A stretch of 64,000 nt of DNA from JACVRW01 sp963803085 (lineage in GTDB: Bacteria; Actinomycetota; Thermoleophilia; Solirubrobacterales; Thermoleophilaceae): positions 1 through 64,000 of the forward strand of contig CAWDLE010000017.1 in NCBI GenBank assembly GCA_963803085.1, written 5' to 3'. Each line of letters starts with the position of its first letter. Positions within the stretch are counted from its first letter, which is position 1. The notes below the pieces were generated by a model. That model searched no databases, was not told where the DNA came from, and worked only from the letters and a program-made list of their open reading frames with translations. A program made the position numbers and the translations under genes. Of the stretch, positions 53,536 through 61,805 are shown piece by piece.

Positions 53536-53889
53536 ATGCGTCACCAGAAGCAGAGGGGCAAGCTGTCGCGTGACCCAGCGCACCGCAAGGCGCTGTTCAT
53601 GAACCTCTGCCGTGAGGTGATCGACCACGAGCGCATCCAGACCACCGAGGCCAAGGCCAAGGCGGTCAAGCCGGAGCTCGAGCGGCTGATCACGCTCGCG
53701 AAGAAGGGCGACCACCACTCGCGCCGGCTCGCGATGGCGCGGCTGGGCCAGGACAAGTTCGTGGTCTACAAGCTCTTCGAGGAGATCGCCCCGCGCTACG
53801 CGGACCGCCCCGGCGGCTACTGCCGCATCCTGAAGCTCGGGCCGAGGAAGTCCGACTCGACCGAGATGGTCTTCCTCGAGCTCGTCTGA
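53536..53889 (+). CDS. rplQ: 50S ribosomal protein L17
   Basis: A 117-residue protein: RHQKQRGKLSRDPAHRKALF, MNLCREVIDHERIQTTEAKA and YADRPGGYCRILKLGPRKSD, ending EMVFLELV. It closes the alpha operon block. Its stop overlaps the next frame. Confidence 0.97.
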   Translation: MRHQKQRGKLSRDPAHRKALFMNLCREVIDHERIQTTEAKAKAVKPELERLITLAKKGDHHSRRLAMARLGQDKFVVYKLFEEIAPRYADRPGGYCRILKLGPRKSDSTEMVFLELV

Positions 53890-54332
53890 GACTCCGGTTC
53901 CTCGTATACGCGCTCGTCATCGCCGCCCTGGTTCTCGTGCTGGTGAGCCGGGGCGGTGATTCCTCTGACTCCGGCCCGGTCTCGCTGAAGGGGAGCACCA
54001 CGAGGGGCGAGCGGGTGACCCTCAAGGTCGTCGACGGCCGCATCGAGTCGTTCACCGCCAGGATCGGCGTCTCGTGCTCGTTCCAGAAGGTCTGGCACGG
54101 ATGGGACTGGGCGGCCCACGGGCCGTTCGGAGGCGAGGGCAAGGACTTCGAGTACGGCGATCGCAACCGCTTCCCCGACGGCGGCAGGTTCCTCAGCGTG
54201 ATACGAGGCCGCCTCATCGGAGACACGAGCGCCCGCGGGACGATCGAGACCACCGGGACCTGGCCCGGGACGGGGGGCGGCAGGACCCCCTGTCAGAGCT
54301 CGCTGGCCTTCGAGGCCTCGAAGGCGGGCTAG
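53886..54332 (+). CDS. Hypothetical membrane-anchored or secreted protein
   Basis: The open frame begins with a hydrophobic run, RFLVYALVIAALVLVLVS, followed by GPVSLKGSTTRGERVTLKVV, SCSFQKVWHGWDWAAHGPFG and GTIETTGTWPGTGGGRTPCQ. The two Cys of the exported part may pair. No ATG, GTG or TTG lies before the hydrophobic run; CTG at 53886, overlapping the rplQ stop, is the only early candidate, and GTG 53937 would cut the helix. Family not recognised. Confidence 0.5.
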   Translation: MRLRFLVYALVIAALVLVLVSRGGDSSDSGPVSLKGSTTRGERVTLKVVDGRIESFTARIGVSCSFQKVWHGWDWAAHGPFGGEGKDFEYGDRNRFPDGGRFLSVIRGRLIGDTSARGTIETTGTWPGTGGGRTPCQSSLAFEASKAG

Positions 54333-54910
54333 GAACTCGCGAACCTGCGCAGCGCCTCGCGGCCGCCGCTTGGGATCGGCTTGCCGTGGGCGAGCAGCAG
54401 GACGTCGAAGTCGAGCTCGTCCGCCAGGCGGGCGAACGCGCTCTTGAGACCCGCCTTCGTCTCCTCGGGGTCGTCCATGAGGTCGTCTGGGACGAACTGG
54501 AGCTCGTCGCCGTAGCGGATTGCTCCGTCCGCGATCTCGAGCGCGTTCACCGCGGGGACGTGGAAGGCGGTCTCGTCAGGGCTGATTGCGTCCACCTCGT
54601 GCGCGGTCACTGCGCCACCGGCGAGCGACTCGCCGAAGTCGTAAGGCACGATCGGCGTGTCCTCCTCGAACTCGTGCATTCCCGTGCGCGGCGCGCGCAC
54701 CACCGCGCCGAAGCGCGTACGCACGTCGAGGCTGTCGCGCACGTGGTGGCGGCAGGAGAGGAGGATGTGCTGGACGCCCTCCACCTCGTCGGGCACGGCG
54801 AGCGGATCGAGCAGCGTCCGCAGGTCCGGAAGCCAGTAGGAACTCACGTCCATGCCGATTCCCGGATGGCGCGCCTGCCAGTGCATTACGCCGGGGGCGA
54901 TCTCCTCCAT
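54329..54910 (-). CDS. MBL-fold hydrolase-like protein
   Basis: From ATG 54910 the protein is 193 residues; a GTG nine codons upstream is an alternative. APGVMHWQARHPGIGMDVSS, LRTLLDPLAVPDEVEGVQHI and the late DFDVLLLAHGKPIPSGGREA follow the metallo-beta-lactamase-fold outline. The usual HxHxDH motif is replaced by SCRHHVRDS, so metal binding and catalysis are doubtful. It overlaps the previous gene by four bases at their 3' ends. Confidence 0.65.
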   Translation of the reverse strand: MEEIAPGVMHWQARHPGIGMDVSSYWLPDLRTLLDPLAVPDEVEGVQHILLSCRHHVRDSLDVRTRFGAVVRAPRTGMHEFEEDTPIVPYDFGESLAGGAVTAHEVDAISPDETAFHVPAVNALEIADGAIRYGDELQFVPDDLMDDPEETKAGLKSAFARLADELDFDVLLLAHGKPIPSGGREALRRFASS

Positions 54911-54932
54911 AGCGACATTTTGCAACAAATCG

Positions 54933-54961
54933 TGCAACTTGCAGGAATTTCGCCTGATACA
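54933..54961 (+). promoter_or_regulatory. Candidate promoter of the c-di-AMP riboswitch RNA
   Basis: GTGCAA (54933-54938) and GATACA (54956-54961) are 17 bases apart, placing a start point near the first base of the riboswitch. The surrounding gap is AT-richer than average and repeats TTGCA three times, a possible regulator site. Confidence 0.4.
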
Positions 54962-54968
54962 ACGACGG

Positions 54969-55117
54969 GCGTCCTAACGCCGAATCGCCCCGATCTCAGG
55001 GTCGGGCGAGCGGGGGAACCGATGCGGCCTTTTGCGCCGCTGGGGCGAATCGTCCGGGCCACGCCCGGGTGTAGCGCAAAGCGCGAGCCCGTCAGCTCAC
55101 CTCGCAGGCGGAACCCG
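54969..55117 (+). ncRNA. c-di-AMP (ydaO/yuaA) riboswitch
   Basis: Diagnostic conserved blocks are present in order: CGCCGAATC near the 5' end, GAGCGGGGGAACC (55008-55020), GGGGCGAATC (55042-55051), and CCCGTCAGCTCACCTCGCAG (55088-55107). These define the ydaO-yuaA aptamer, which binds two c-di-AMP molecules and usually switches off cell-wall or potassium genes. It ends about 20 bases before the GTG of a peptidoglycan-binding protein, a typical actinobacterial target. Confidence 0.93.
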
Positions 55118-55136
55118 ACAGAAGGCATCAACCGAC

Positions 55137-56051
55137 GTGCACAGGAACCTCGTGGCCGTTGCAGCCATGCTCGCCCTGACGGGCGGGATCGTCGCCGTGC
55201 CCGTGGAGCAGGCGGACGCCTCGACCAAGGCGAGTGCGTCCAGCACGCGCGGGGACGTGCGCGCCCTCCAGCGCAAGGTGGGCGTGGCGGCGGATGGCGT
55301 GTTCGGCCCCGCCACACAGCGGGCCGTCAAGCGCTGGCAGCGCCGCCACGGCCTGGTGGCGGATGGCATCGTCGGGCCCCAGACGCGCTCCGCGATGGGG
55401 CTTGGGTCCGGGCCGGTGCTCAAGCGCAAGCGCTCCGGGTCGCGCACGCGGCGCGGGCACTCGGGCTCTCAGCGCCGTTCGCACGGCGGCGGAGGCGTGC
55501 GGTCGCTTCAGCGCCGGATCGGCGTTCCCGCAGACGGGGTCTTCGGTCCGGGCACCGAGGCCGCCCTGAAGCGCTGGCAGGCTGCACACGGCCTCGTGCC
55601 TGACGGCGTTGCCGGACCACAAACACGGGCGAAGCTGGGCCTCGGCCCCGGGCCGGTGCTGAAGCGGCGCGGCCGGGGAGGCGGAGGTTCGGGAGGCGGG
55701 CGCATCCACCGTCTGATCAGGGCGGCGAACCGGATCGCAAGTGCGCCGTACAAGTACGGCGGCGGCCACGGCACCTACCACGACAGCGGCTACGACTGCT
55801 CTGGCTCGATCTCATACGCGCTGCACTACGCCGGCCTGTTGCGGACCCCGCTCGACTCGAGCGGCTTCATGAGCTACGGCCGTCCCGGGCGCGGCAGGCA
55901 CATCACGATCTACGCCAACTCCGGCCACGCCTACATGGTCGTGGACGGCCGCCGCTTCGACACGAGCGCGATCCGCGAGACCGGCTCGCGCTGGACGAGC
56001 AGGCACCGCTCTACGTCGGGCTACGTCGTGCGCCACCCGCCCGGGCTCTAG
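55137..56051 (+). CDS. Peptidoglycan-binding NlpC/P60-like cell-wall protein
   Basis: From GTG 55137, 304 residues. A signal peptide (LVAVAAMLALTGGIVAVP) is followed by two peptidoglycan-binding-1 repeats: RALQRKVGVAADGVFGPATQ and VRSLQRRIGVPADGVFGPGT, each ending in a GPxT turn. Gly/Arg-rich linkers join them to a C-terminal domain with PYKYGGGHG, SGYDCSGSISYALHYAG (candidate catalytic Cys) and SGHAYMVVDGRRFDTS (candidate His), as in NlpC/P60 hydrolases. It is exported and probably remodels the cell wall under c-di-AMP control. Confidence 0.88.
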   Translation: MHRNLVAVAAMLALTGGIVAVPVEQADASTKASASSTRGDVRALQRKVGVAADGVFGPATQRAVKRWQRRHGLVADGIVGPQTRSAMGLGSGPVLKRKRSGSRTRRGHSGSQRRSHGGGGVRSLQRRIGVPADGVFGPGTEAALKRWQAAHGLVPDGVAGPQTRAKLGLGPGPVLKRRGRGGGGSGGGRIHRLIRAANRIASAPYKYGGGHGTYHDSGYDCSGSISYALHYAGLLRTPLDSSGFMSYGRPGRGRHITIYANSGHAYMVVDGRRFDTSAIRETGSRWTSRHRSTSGYVVRHPPGL

Positions 56052-56545
56052 GCCGGCGGGCGCCCCTCGGCGGTCACCGCGAACCAGGTGCCGCCGAACT
56101 CGACGATGTCGTTGCAGAGCACCTCGCCCCTTGGGTCGTGTTCGTAGAAGTAGAGCGGCTGGCCCCTGTACGTGACCTGCCGGCGGCGCCCTCGCGCAAT
56201 CGTCCCGAGGAGCGAGCGCTTCACCCCGGCGGCTGCGCGCGGGCGCCCCTTGGCGAAGAAGGGCGGCCAGGCGTCGGCGCAGTCGCCGTGGCAGCGGCTC
56301 CTGCCGCTCGGGTCGCGCGTGAACGTGTACAGCGCGCGGTCGCCTCCGTTGAAGAGCACCCGGCCGACCTGCGAGTCGCCCAGCTTCAGGAGCGGGCCCC
56401 TGGGGCGCGCGCCCGTGGCCGTGGTCGTCGGCTGGGCCTCGCCCATCACCTTCGCCTCGCCCATCGGTGCCGGCGCGTCGTCGCCACAGCCGGCCAGCAC
56501 GGCGGCGAAACCGAGGCTTGCGATGAGGGGGAGAATCCGGGGCAT
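56048..56545 (-). CDS. Lipoprotein with secreted-repeat (COG4315-type) domains
   Basis: From ATG 56545, 165 residues. The N-terminus PRILPLIASLGFAAVLAGCG contains a lipobox (LAGC). Two repeats typical of the PF03640 secreted repeat follow: RALYTFTRDPSGRSRCHGDC with ADAWPPF, and QPLYFYEHDPRGEVLCND with GGTWFAV. Function unknown. The start codon lies inside the 5' end of the divergent methyltransferase gene. Confidence 0.8.
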   Translation of the reverse strand: MPRILPLIASLGFAAVLAGCGDDAPAPMGEAKVMGEAQPTTTATGARPRGPLLKLGDSQVGRVLFNGGDRALYTFTRDPSGRSRCHGDCADAWPPFFAKGRPRAAAGVKRSLLGTIARGRRRQVTYRGQPLYFYEHDPRGEVLCNDIVEFGGTWFAVTAEGRPPA

Positions 56546-57287
56546 CGAGCGTCTGTACGACTCCATTGGCAAGGGATACACGTCCGTGCGGCGGGAGGAC
56601 CCCCGTATCGGCGCCAGGATTCGCGCGGCGCTGGGCGATGCACGCAGCGTGGTGAACGTGGGGGCCGGCACCGGTGCCTACGAGCCCGCCGACCTCGAGG
56701 TAACCGCTGTCGAGCCCTCCGAGGTGATGATCGCCCAGCGTCCGGAGGGCGCGGCAGCGGTGGTGCGCGCCTTTGCCGAACAGCTGCCGTTCGAAGACGG
56801 CAGTTTCGACGCGGCCATGGTGGTGCTGAGCGACCACCACTGGCGCGACCACGAGCGCGGCCTCGCGGAGCTGCGCCGCGTGGCACGCCGGGCGGTGCTG
56901 TTCACGTGGGAGCCGGCCAGCTCGCGCGACACCTGGATCGTGCGCGACTACTTCCCCCGCTTCGAGGAGCTGATCCCCGATGGCTACCGGCTCTCGAGGA
57001 CCGTTGAGCGCCTCGGCGGAGGCCGGGTGGAGGTCGTGCCGATCCCGCACGACTGCCTCGACGGCTTCTACCACGCCTACTGGCGGCGCCCTGAGGCGTA
57101 TCTCGACCCCATCGTCCGCGCTGGGATCTCGGCCTTTGCACTGATGGATCAGGGGTGCGTGGAGGCCGGGCTCGCGCGGCTGGCTCTGGACCTGGAGTCA
57201 GGGCTGTGGGCGCGCCGCAATGCGGATCTGCTCGAGCTCGACGAGCTGGACTGTGGCTACCGGCTGGTGGTGCACGATCGTGATTGA
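56523..57287 (+). CDS. Class I SAM-dependent methyltransferase
   Basis: From ATG 56523, 254 residues: RGIERLYDSIGKGYTSVRRE, motif I VVNVGAGTGAYEP, acidic AVEPSEVMIAQRP, motif II/III DGSFDAAMVVLSDHHWRD and LRRVARRAVLFTWEP. A Methyltransf_11-type domain. Its first 23 bases overlap the opposing lipoprotein gene. The end overlaps the FkbM gene by eight bases, suggesting co-translation. Confidence 0.86.
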   Translation: MRGRIRGIERLYDSIGKGYTSVRREDPRIGARIRAALGDARSVVNVGAGTGAYEPADLEVTAVEPSEVMIAQRPEGAAAVVRAFAEQLPFEDGSFDAAMVVLSDHHWRDHERGLAELRRVARRAVLFTWEPASSRDTWIVRDYFPRFEELIPDGYRLSRTVERLGGGRVEVVPIPHDCLDGFYHAYWRRPEAYLDPIVRAGISAFALMDQGCVEAGLARLALDLESGLWARRNADLLELDELDCGYRLVVHDRD

Positions 57288-57987
57288 CACGCTCCGGAGA
57301 GTCCGCCGCCGCTTCCTGCCCGCGCACATCCGCGCCGACATCCGCGACACGCAACTCCTCGTGGCGCTGCTCGAGGAGGTGCTCGAGCCGGACTCCGACT
57401 GCCTCGACGTGGGCGCGCACGCAGGATCGGTCCTCCGCGAGATGGTTCGGATCGCGCCGCGCGGGCGGCACGTGGCTTGGGAGCCACTGCCGGCGTTCGC
57501 GGCGCGACTGCGGGGCGAGTTCCCCGATGTGGAGGTCCGCGAGGCCGCGCTCGGCGATCACGCTGGCACGCGCGCCTTCGCGCATGTGGTCGAGGACCCG
57601 GGCTGGAGCGGCTTCCTGGCACGGCCGACACCTTCGTCGAGCCCCGTCGAGGAGCTCACGGTGACGGTGGAGCGACTCGACGACGTGCTGCCGGACGGCA
57701 TCCGCCCGGCGTTCGTGAAGATCGACGTGGAGGGCGCCGAGGAGGAGATGCTGCTCGGAGCGGTCGAGACGCTACGCCGCCACCGCCCCGTCGTGGCCTT
57801 CGAGCACGGCCGCGGCTCCGCCGACGTGTACGGCACCACCCCCGGAGCGATCCACGACCTCCTCTGCGGCGAGCTCGGCTACGAAATCTCCGGCCTGGAC
57901 GGCGACGGCCCCTACGGCGTGGAGCGCTTCATCGAGATCTTCGCGAGCGGCGAGCGGGTGAACTTCGCGGCGTGGCCGCGGGGCTGA
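57280..57987 (+). CDS. FkbM-family methyltransferase
   Basis: From GTG 57280, 235 residues. Motif I is DSDCLDVGAHAGSVLREMVR, followed by WEPLPAFAARLRGEFPDVEV, REAALGDHAG, and the family segment RPAFVKIDVEGAEEEMLLGA, which marks FkbM enzymes. These usually O-methylate sugars or natural products. Paired with a second methyltransferase directly upstream. Confidence 0.88.
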   Translation: MIDTLRRVRRRFLPAHIRADIRDTQLLVALLEEVLEPDSDCLDVGAHAGSVLREMVRIAPRGRHVAWEPLPAFAARLRGEFPDVEVREAALGDHAGTRAFAHVVEDPGWSGFLARPTPSSSPVEELTVTVERLDDVLPDGIRPAFVKIDVEGAEEEMLLGAVETLRRHRPVVAFEHGRGSADVYGTTPGAIHDLLCGELGYEISGLDGDGPYGVERFIEIFASGERVNFAAWPRG

Positions 57988-58024
57988 GGCGGTCGCGGTG
58001 CCCGAACTGACAGCACTGAGGAGA

Positions 58025-58148
58025 TCGACTGTCCTGCCTGGACCACCCATACGGTAGGTAGGGCGGGACAGTCGACGGAAACAACCCCGCCAGCATTCTC
58101 CACAAAGCCGATCGACTTTTGCTACCTTGCTCGACCAGTAAAGTCGAT
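58025..58148. promoter_or_regulatory. Two inverted repeats upstream of the sulfate transporter
   Basis: TCGACTGTCCTGCC (from 58025) pairs with GGCGGGACAGTCGA (to 58075) with one G-T pair and a loop of about 22 bases. Then ATCGACTTT (58111-58119) pairs perfectly with AAAGTCGAT (58140-58148), 15 bases before the substrate-binding protein ATG. The first may be a terminator or attenuator; the second looks like an operator. Inside it, TGCTACCTT resembles the -10 pattern of other genes here. Confidence 0.5.
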
Positions 58149-58162
58149 TGACAAGGTGGAGA

Positions 58163-59203
58163 ATGTTGAGGACCCGTAAACGCCTGCTGGCACCGCTGCT
58201 GGCTGCTCTGGCCGTCGTGGCCATTCTGCTCGTGGCCAGCGGCTGCGGCGGTACCTCGACCGACGCCTCGTCGGGCGGTGACGGTAGCGGTGGCAAGTTG
58301 ACGCTCGTCGCCTACTCCACCCCGGAGGAGGCCTACAAGGAGCTGATCCCGGCCTTCAACAAGACATCGGGCGGCAAGGGCGTCAGCTTCAGCCAGTCCT
58401 ACGCGGCGTCTGGCGAGCAGTCCCGCGCCGTGGAGGGCGGTCTGCCGGCCGACGTGGTCGAGTTCTCGCTTGAGCCCGATATGACGCGGCTCGTGGACGC
58501 CGACCTCGTCGACAAGGGCTGGAACCAGAACGAGCACAAGGGCATGGTCACGAACTCGGTCGTGGTCTTCATGGTCCGCAAGGGCAACCCCGAGGGCATC
58601 AAGGACTGGGACGACCTCGTGACCGGCGACGTGGAGGTGCTCGAGCCGAACCCGTTCACCTCGGGCGGTGCGAAGTGGAACATCATGGCCGCGTACGGCG
58701 CCCAGCTCGAGAAGGGCAAAACGCCGGAGGAGGCCCAGGAGTACCTCGCGGAGCTGTTCAAGAACGTGCCCGTGCTCGACAAGAGCGCGCGCGAGTCGCT
58801 CCAGACGTTCTCGAGCGGGAAGGGTGACGTGCTGCTCGGCTACGAGAACGAGGCGATCCTGGCCCAGCAGAAGGGCGAGGAGCTCGACTACGTGGTCCCC
58901 GACCAGACGATCCTGATCGAGAACCCGGTGGCGGCCACGACGGAGTCCGACGAGCCGGAGCTCGCGCAGAAGTTTGTGGACTTCCTCTACACACCCGAGG
59001 CCCAGGAGCTGTTTGTGAGCAAGGGCTATCGCCCGGTCGTCGAGGGCACGCCCGGCGCGGACAAGTTCCCCGAGCCGCCCGCCCTGTTCGACATCACGAA
59101 GTTCGGCGGTTGGGACAAGGTGAACACCGACTTCTTCGACCCGGAGAAGGGCTCAGTGGCAGAGATCTTCCAGTCGCAGGGGAAGAGCACTGAGTCGGGC
59201 TAG
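58163..59203 (+). CDS. Sulfate ABC transporter substrate-binding lipoprotein
   Basis: From ATG 58163 (RBS AAGGTGGAG), 346 residues. LAALAVVAILLVASGC is a lipoprotein signal with Cys at about 25. The mature part reads TLVAYSTPEEAYKELIPAFN, SYAASGEQSRAVEGGLPADV and VEFSLEPDMTRLVDADLVDK, the Sbp/CysP family pattern for sulfate or thiosulfate. It heads a four-gene operon with both permeases and the ATPase. Confidence 0.93.
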   Translation: MLRTRKRLLAPLLAALAVVAILLVASGCGGTSTDASSGGDGSGGKLTLVAYSTPEEAYKELIPAFNKTSGGKGVSFSQSYAASGEQSRAVEGGLPADVVEFSLEPDMTRLVDADLVDKGWNQNEHKGMVTNSVVVFMVRKGNPEGIKDWDDLVTGDVEVLEPNPFTSGGAKWNIMAAYGAQLEKGKTPEEAQEYLAELFKNVPVLDKSARESLQTFSSGKGDVLLGYENEAILAQQKGEELDYVVPDQTILIENPVAATTESDEPELAQKFVDFLYTPEAQELFVSKGYRPVVEGTPGADKFPEPPALFDITKFGGWDKVNTDFFDPEKGSVAEIFQSQGKSTESG

Positions 59204-59240
59204 CGCCACGACCGTCGCCGCACCCCCTCCTGCGGCGCCG

Positions 59241-60047
59241 GTGAGCAGCGGTCCGAGGGCGTTTCCCATTCCGGGAGACGTCCTCGGCCGCGGCATCGCC
59301 ATGGCGTACCTGAGCATCGTTGCGCTGATTCCGCTCGCGGCAGTGGTGCTGACGTCGTTCGAGGGCGGCATCGATAGCTTCTGGAACGCAATCAGCAGCC
59401 CGCAGGCGGTCGCGGCGCTGAAGCTCACGCTGATCGCGTCCGTCGTCGTCGTGCTCATCAACGCCGTATTCGGCACGCTGATCGCGTGGGTGCTCGTCCG
59501 CGACGAGTTCCCCGGGAAGAGCATCGTCAACTCCACGATCGACCTGCCGTTCGCGCTGCCCACGATCGTCGCCGGGCTGACGCTGCTCGCTCTCTATGGA
59601 CCCGACAGCCCGGTGGGCATCAACGTAGCGTTCACGCGCGCGGCGGTGGTGATGGCGCTCCTGTTCGTGACGCTGCCGTTCGTGGTCCGAGCGGTACAGC
59701 CGGTGCTGCTCGAGCTGGACCGCGAGATGGAGCAGGCCGCGGAGTCACTCGGCGCGAGCCGCGCCACCGTCTTCCGGCGGATCATCATGCCGAACCTCGC
59801 GCCGGCGATCATCGCGGGGGCTGGGCTGGCCTTCGCGCGCGCGGTGGGCGAGTTCGGCTCGCTCGTCCTGATCACGGGCAACCTCCCGTTCAAGACGGAG
59901 GCCGCTTCATATTTCATCTTCTCCAGGATCGAGAGCGACGACCCGGTCGGCGCCGCCGCCGTGTCCGTCCTGCTGCTCGTCGTGGCCCTGGTGGTCCTGC
60001 TGTTCTTCGGCTGGCTCTCGAAGAGGGCGCTGCGCCATGAAGAGTAA
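59241..60047 (+). CDS. cysT: Sulfate ABC transporter permease CysT
   Basis: GTG at 59241 gives 268 residues with six membrane helices. STIDLPFALPTIVAGLTLLA and the EAA loop EQAAESLGASRATVFRRIIM, then FARAVGEFGSLVLITGNLP, identify the CysT subunit. The N-terminus could begin slightly upstream at a non-standard codon. Overlaps cysW by 11 bases. Confidence 0.93.
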   Translation: MSSGPRAFPIPGDVLGRGIAMAYLSIVALIPLAAVVLTSFEGGIDSFWNAISSPQAVAALKLTLIASVVVVLINAVFGTLIAWVLVRDEFPGKSIVNSTIDLPFALPTIVAGLTLLALYGPDSPVGINVAFTRAAVVMALLFVTLPFVVRAVQPVLLELDREMEQAAESLGASRATVFRRIIMPNLAPAIIAGAGLAFARAVGEFGSLVLITGNLPFKTEAASYFIFSRIESDDPVGAAAVSVLLLVVALVVLLFFGWLSKRALRHEE

Positions 60048-60834
60048 GTACGCCCTGCGCTTCATCGCGCTCGGCTACCTGGCGCTGTTGCTCGGCGTGC
60101 CAGTGGTGCTCGTGTTCGTGAACGCGTTCCAGGACGGGATCGCCGCCGCGTGGGAGGCGGTGACCACGCCCGAGGCCCAGCACGCCTTCTGGATGACGTT
60201 CGTGATGGTGGCCGTGGCCGTACCGCTCAACACGATCTTCGGCGTGCTCTGCGCGCTCGCGGTCGTCAGGCAACGATTCCGCGGGCGAGCGCTGCTGAAC
60301 GCGCTGGTGGACCTCCCGTTCGCCGTCTCGCCGGTGGTGGTGGGCCTCGCGCTGCTGCTCGTCTACGGCCGCCGCGACGGCTGGGTCGGCGAATGGTTCG
60401 CCGACCACGGCGTGCAGATCATCTTCTCGACGCCTGGCATGATCCTCGCGACGATGTTCGTGTCGCTTCCGTTCGTGGTGCGCGAGACGATCCCCGTGCT
60501 GCGCGAGATCGGGACCGAGCAGGAGCAGGCGGCCGCCACGCTGGGCGCCGGGCCGCTCCAGACCTTCTTCCGCGTGACGCTTCCGGCGATCCGCTGGGGC
60601 GTGGCCTACGGCGTGGTCCTCACCACCGCGCGTGCCCTGGGCGAATTCGGCGCGGTGAGCGTGGTGTCCGGCAAGCTGTCCGGCCAGACCGAGACCGCTC
60701 CGCTGTTCGTGGAGGCCCGCTTCCAGCGATTTGACGAGACCGGTGCATATGCTGCGGCGGTGGTTCTGGCGCTAATTGCGCTCGTCACCCTGCTGGCGAT
60801 GAACCTGATCAAGCCCAAGGAGGCTCAGGCATGA
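60037..60834 (+). CDS. cysW: Sulfate ABC transporter permease CysW
   Basis: A 265-residue membrane protein, six helices. NALVDLPFAVSPVVVGLALL, the EAA loop EQEQAAATLGAGPLQTFFRV and RALGEFGAVSVVSGKLSGQT are CysW-type. It forms the channel with CysT. Overlaps cysA by four bases. Confidence 0.95.
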   Translation: MKSKYALRFIALGYLALLLGVPVVLVFVNAFQDGIAAAWEAVTTPEAQHAFWMTFVMVAVAVPLNTIFGVLCALAVVRQRFRGRALLNALVDLPFAVSPVVVGLALLLVYGRRDGWVGEWFADHGVQIIFSTPGMILATMFVSLPFVVRETIPVLREIGTEQEQAAATLGAGPLQTFFRVTLPAIRWGVAYGVVLTTARALGEFGAVSVVSGKLSGQTETAPLFVEARFQRFDETGAYAAAVVLALIALVTLLAMNLIKPKEAQA

Positions 60835-61805
60835 GCATTGTCGTCGACTCCGTGTCGAAGCGCTTCGGCGAGTTCGTCGCACTCGACGACGTGTCGCTCG
60901 AGGTTCGAGACGGCTCGCTCACGGCACTGCTCGGCCCAAGCGGTGGCGGAAAGTCCACGCTGCTGCGCGTGATCGCCGGGCTCGAGACGCCCGACAGCGG
61001 CAGGGTCGACATCGCCGGCGAGGACGCGACCCAGACGCCGCCGCAGCGGCGCAACGTCGGCTTCGTCTTCCAGCACTACGCGGCCTTCAAGCACATGACC
61101 GTGGCGAAGAACGTGGCCTTCGGGCTCACGATCCGGAAGCGGTCGAAGGATGAGATAGAGGCCCGCGTGGACGAGTTGCTGAAGCTGGTCCACCTCGACG
61201 GTTTCGCCCATCGCTATCCCTCCCAGCTCTCGGGCGGCCAGCGCCAGCGCATGGCGCTCGCACGCGCGCTCGCGGTCCAGCCGCGCGTGCTCTTGCTCGA
61301 CGAGCCGTTCGGCGCGCTCGACGCCACCGTCCGCAAGGAGCTGCGCGCCTGGCTGCGGCGCCTCCACGACGAGGTCCACGTGACCACCGTGTTCGTCACG
61401 CACGACCAGGAGGAGGCCATGGAGGTGGCCGAGCAGATTGTGGTGCTGAACCAGGGCAGGATCGAGCAGGTGGGCACGCCGAAGGAGCTCTACGAGCAGC
61501 CCGCGAACGACTTCGTCATGGGCTTCGTGGGGCCGGTGAGCGAGCTGTCCGGGCGCTGGATCCGCCCACACGACGTGGAGATCCTGCGGGAGCCGACGGA
61601 CGGCGCGGAGGAGGCGATGATCGATCGCATCATCCACCTCGGCTTCGAGGTCCGCGTGGAGCTGACGCTGGGCGACGGCGAGAAGACCTGGGTTCAGATC
61701 ACGAAGGGCCAGGCCCAGGAGCTCGAGCTGACCGACGGCGAGATCGTCTGGTTGCGGCCGAACGCGCCCGCGGACTCGATCTCAGACGCCGTAGTCCCGG
61801 CGTAG
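60831..61805 (+). CDS. cysA: Sulfate ABC transporter ATP-binding protein CysA
   Basis: A 324-residue ATPase. Walker A LLGPSGGGKSTLLR, Q-loop VFQHYAAFKHMTV, signature LSGGQRQRMALARAL, Walker B VLLLDEPFGALDA, and H-loop FVTHDQEEAMEVA are complete. The C-terminal 90 residues form a TOBE/regulatory domain (RWIRPHDVEILREPTDGAEE). Energises sulfate import. The 3' end overlaps the convergent LysR gene by 24 bases. Confidence 0.96.
   Translation: MSIVVDSVSKRFGEFVALDDVSLEVRDGSLTALLGPSGGGKSTLLRVIAGLETPDSGRVDIAGEDATQTPPQRRNVGFVFQHYAAFKHMTVAKNVAFGLTIRKRSKDEIEARVDELLKLVHLDGFAHRYPSQLSGGQRQRMALARALAVQPRVLLLDEPFGALDATVRKELRAWLRRLHDEVHVTTVFVTHDQEEAMEVAEQIVVLNQGRIEQVGTPKELYEQPANDFVMGFVGPVSELSGRWIRPHDVEILREPTDGAEEAMIDRIIHLGFEVRVELTLGDGEKTWVQITKGQAQELELTDGEIVWLRPNAPADSISDAVVPA

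Noticed and set aside
54074..55603. 509-codon plus-strand frame covering the MBL gene antisense and the riboswitch
   Set aside because: It overlaps a clear riboswitch, opposes the MBL gene and is out of frame with the cell-wall gene.
61782..61805. LysR protein as the regulator of the sulfate operon
   Set aside because: It converges on cysA and is divergent from a DMT transporter, which is the more likely target.
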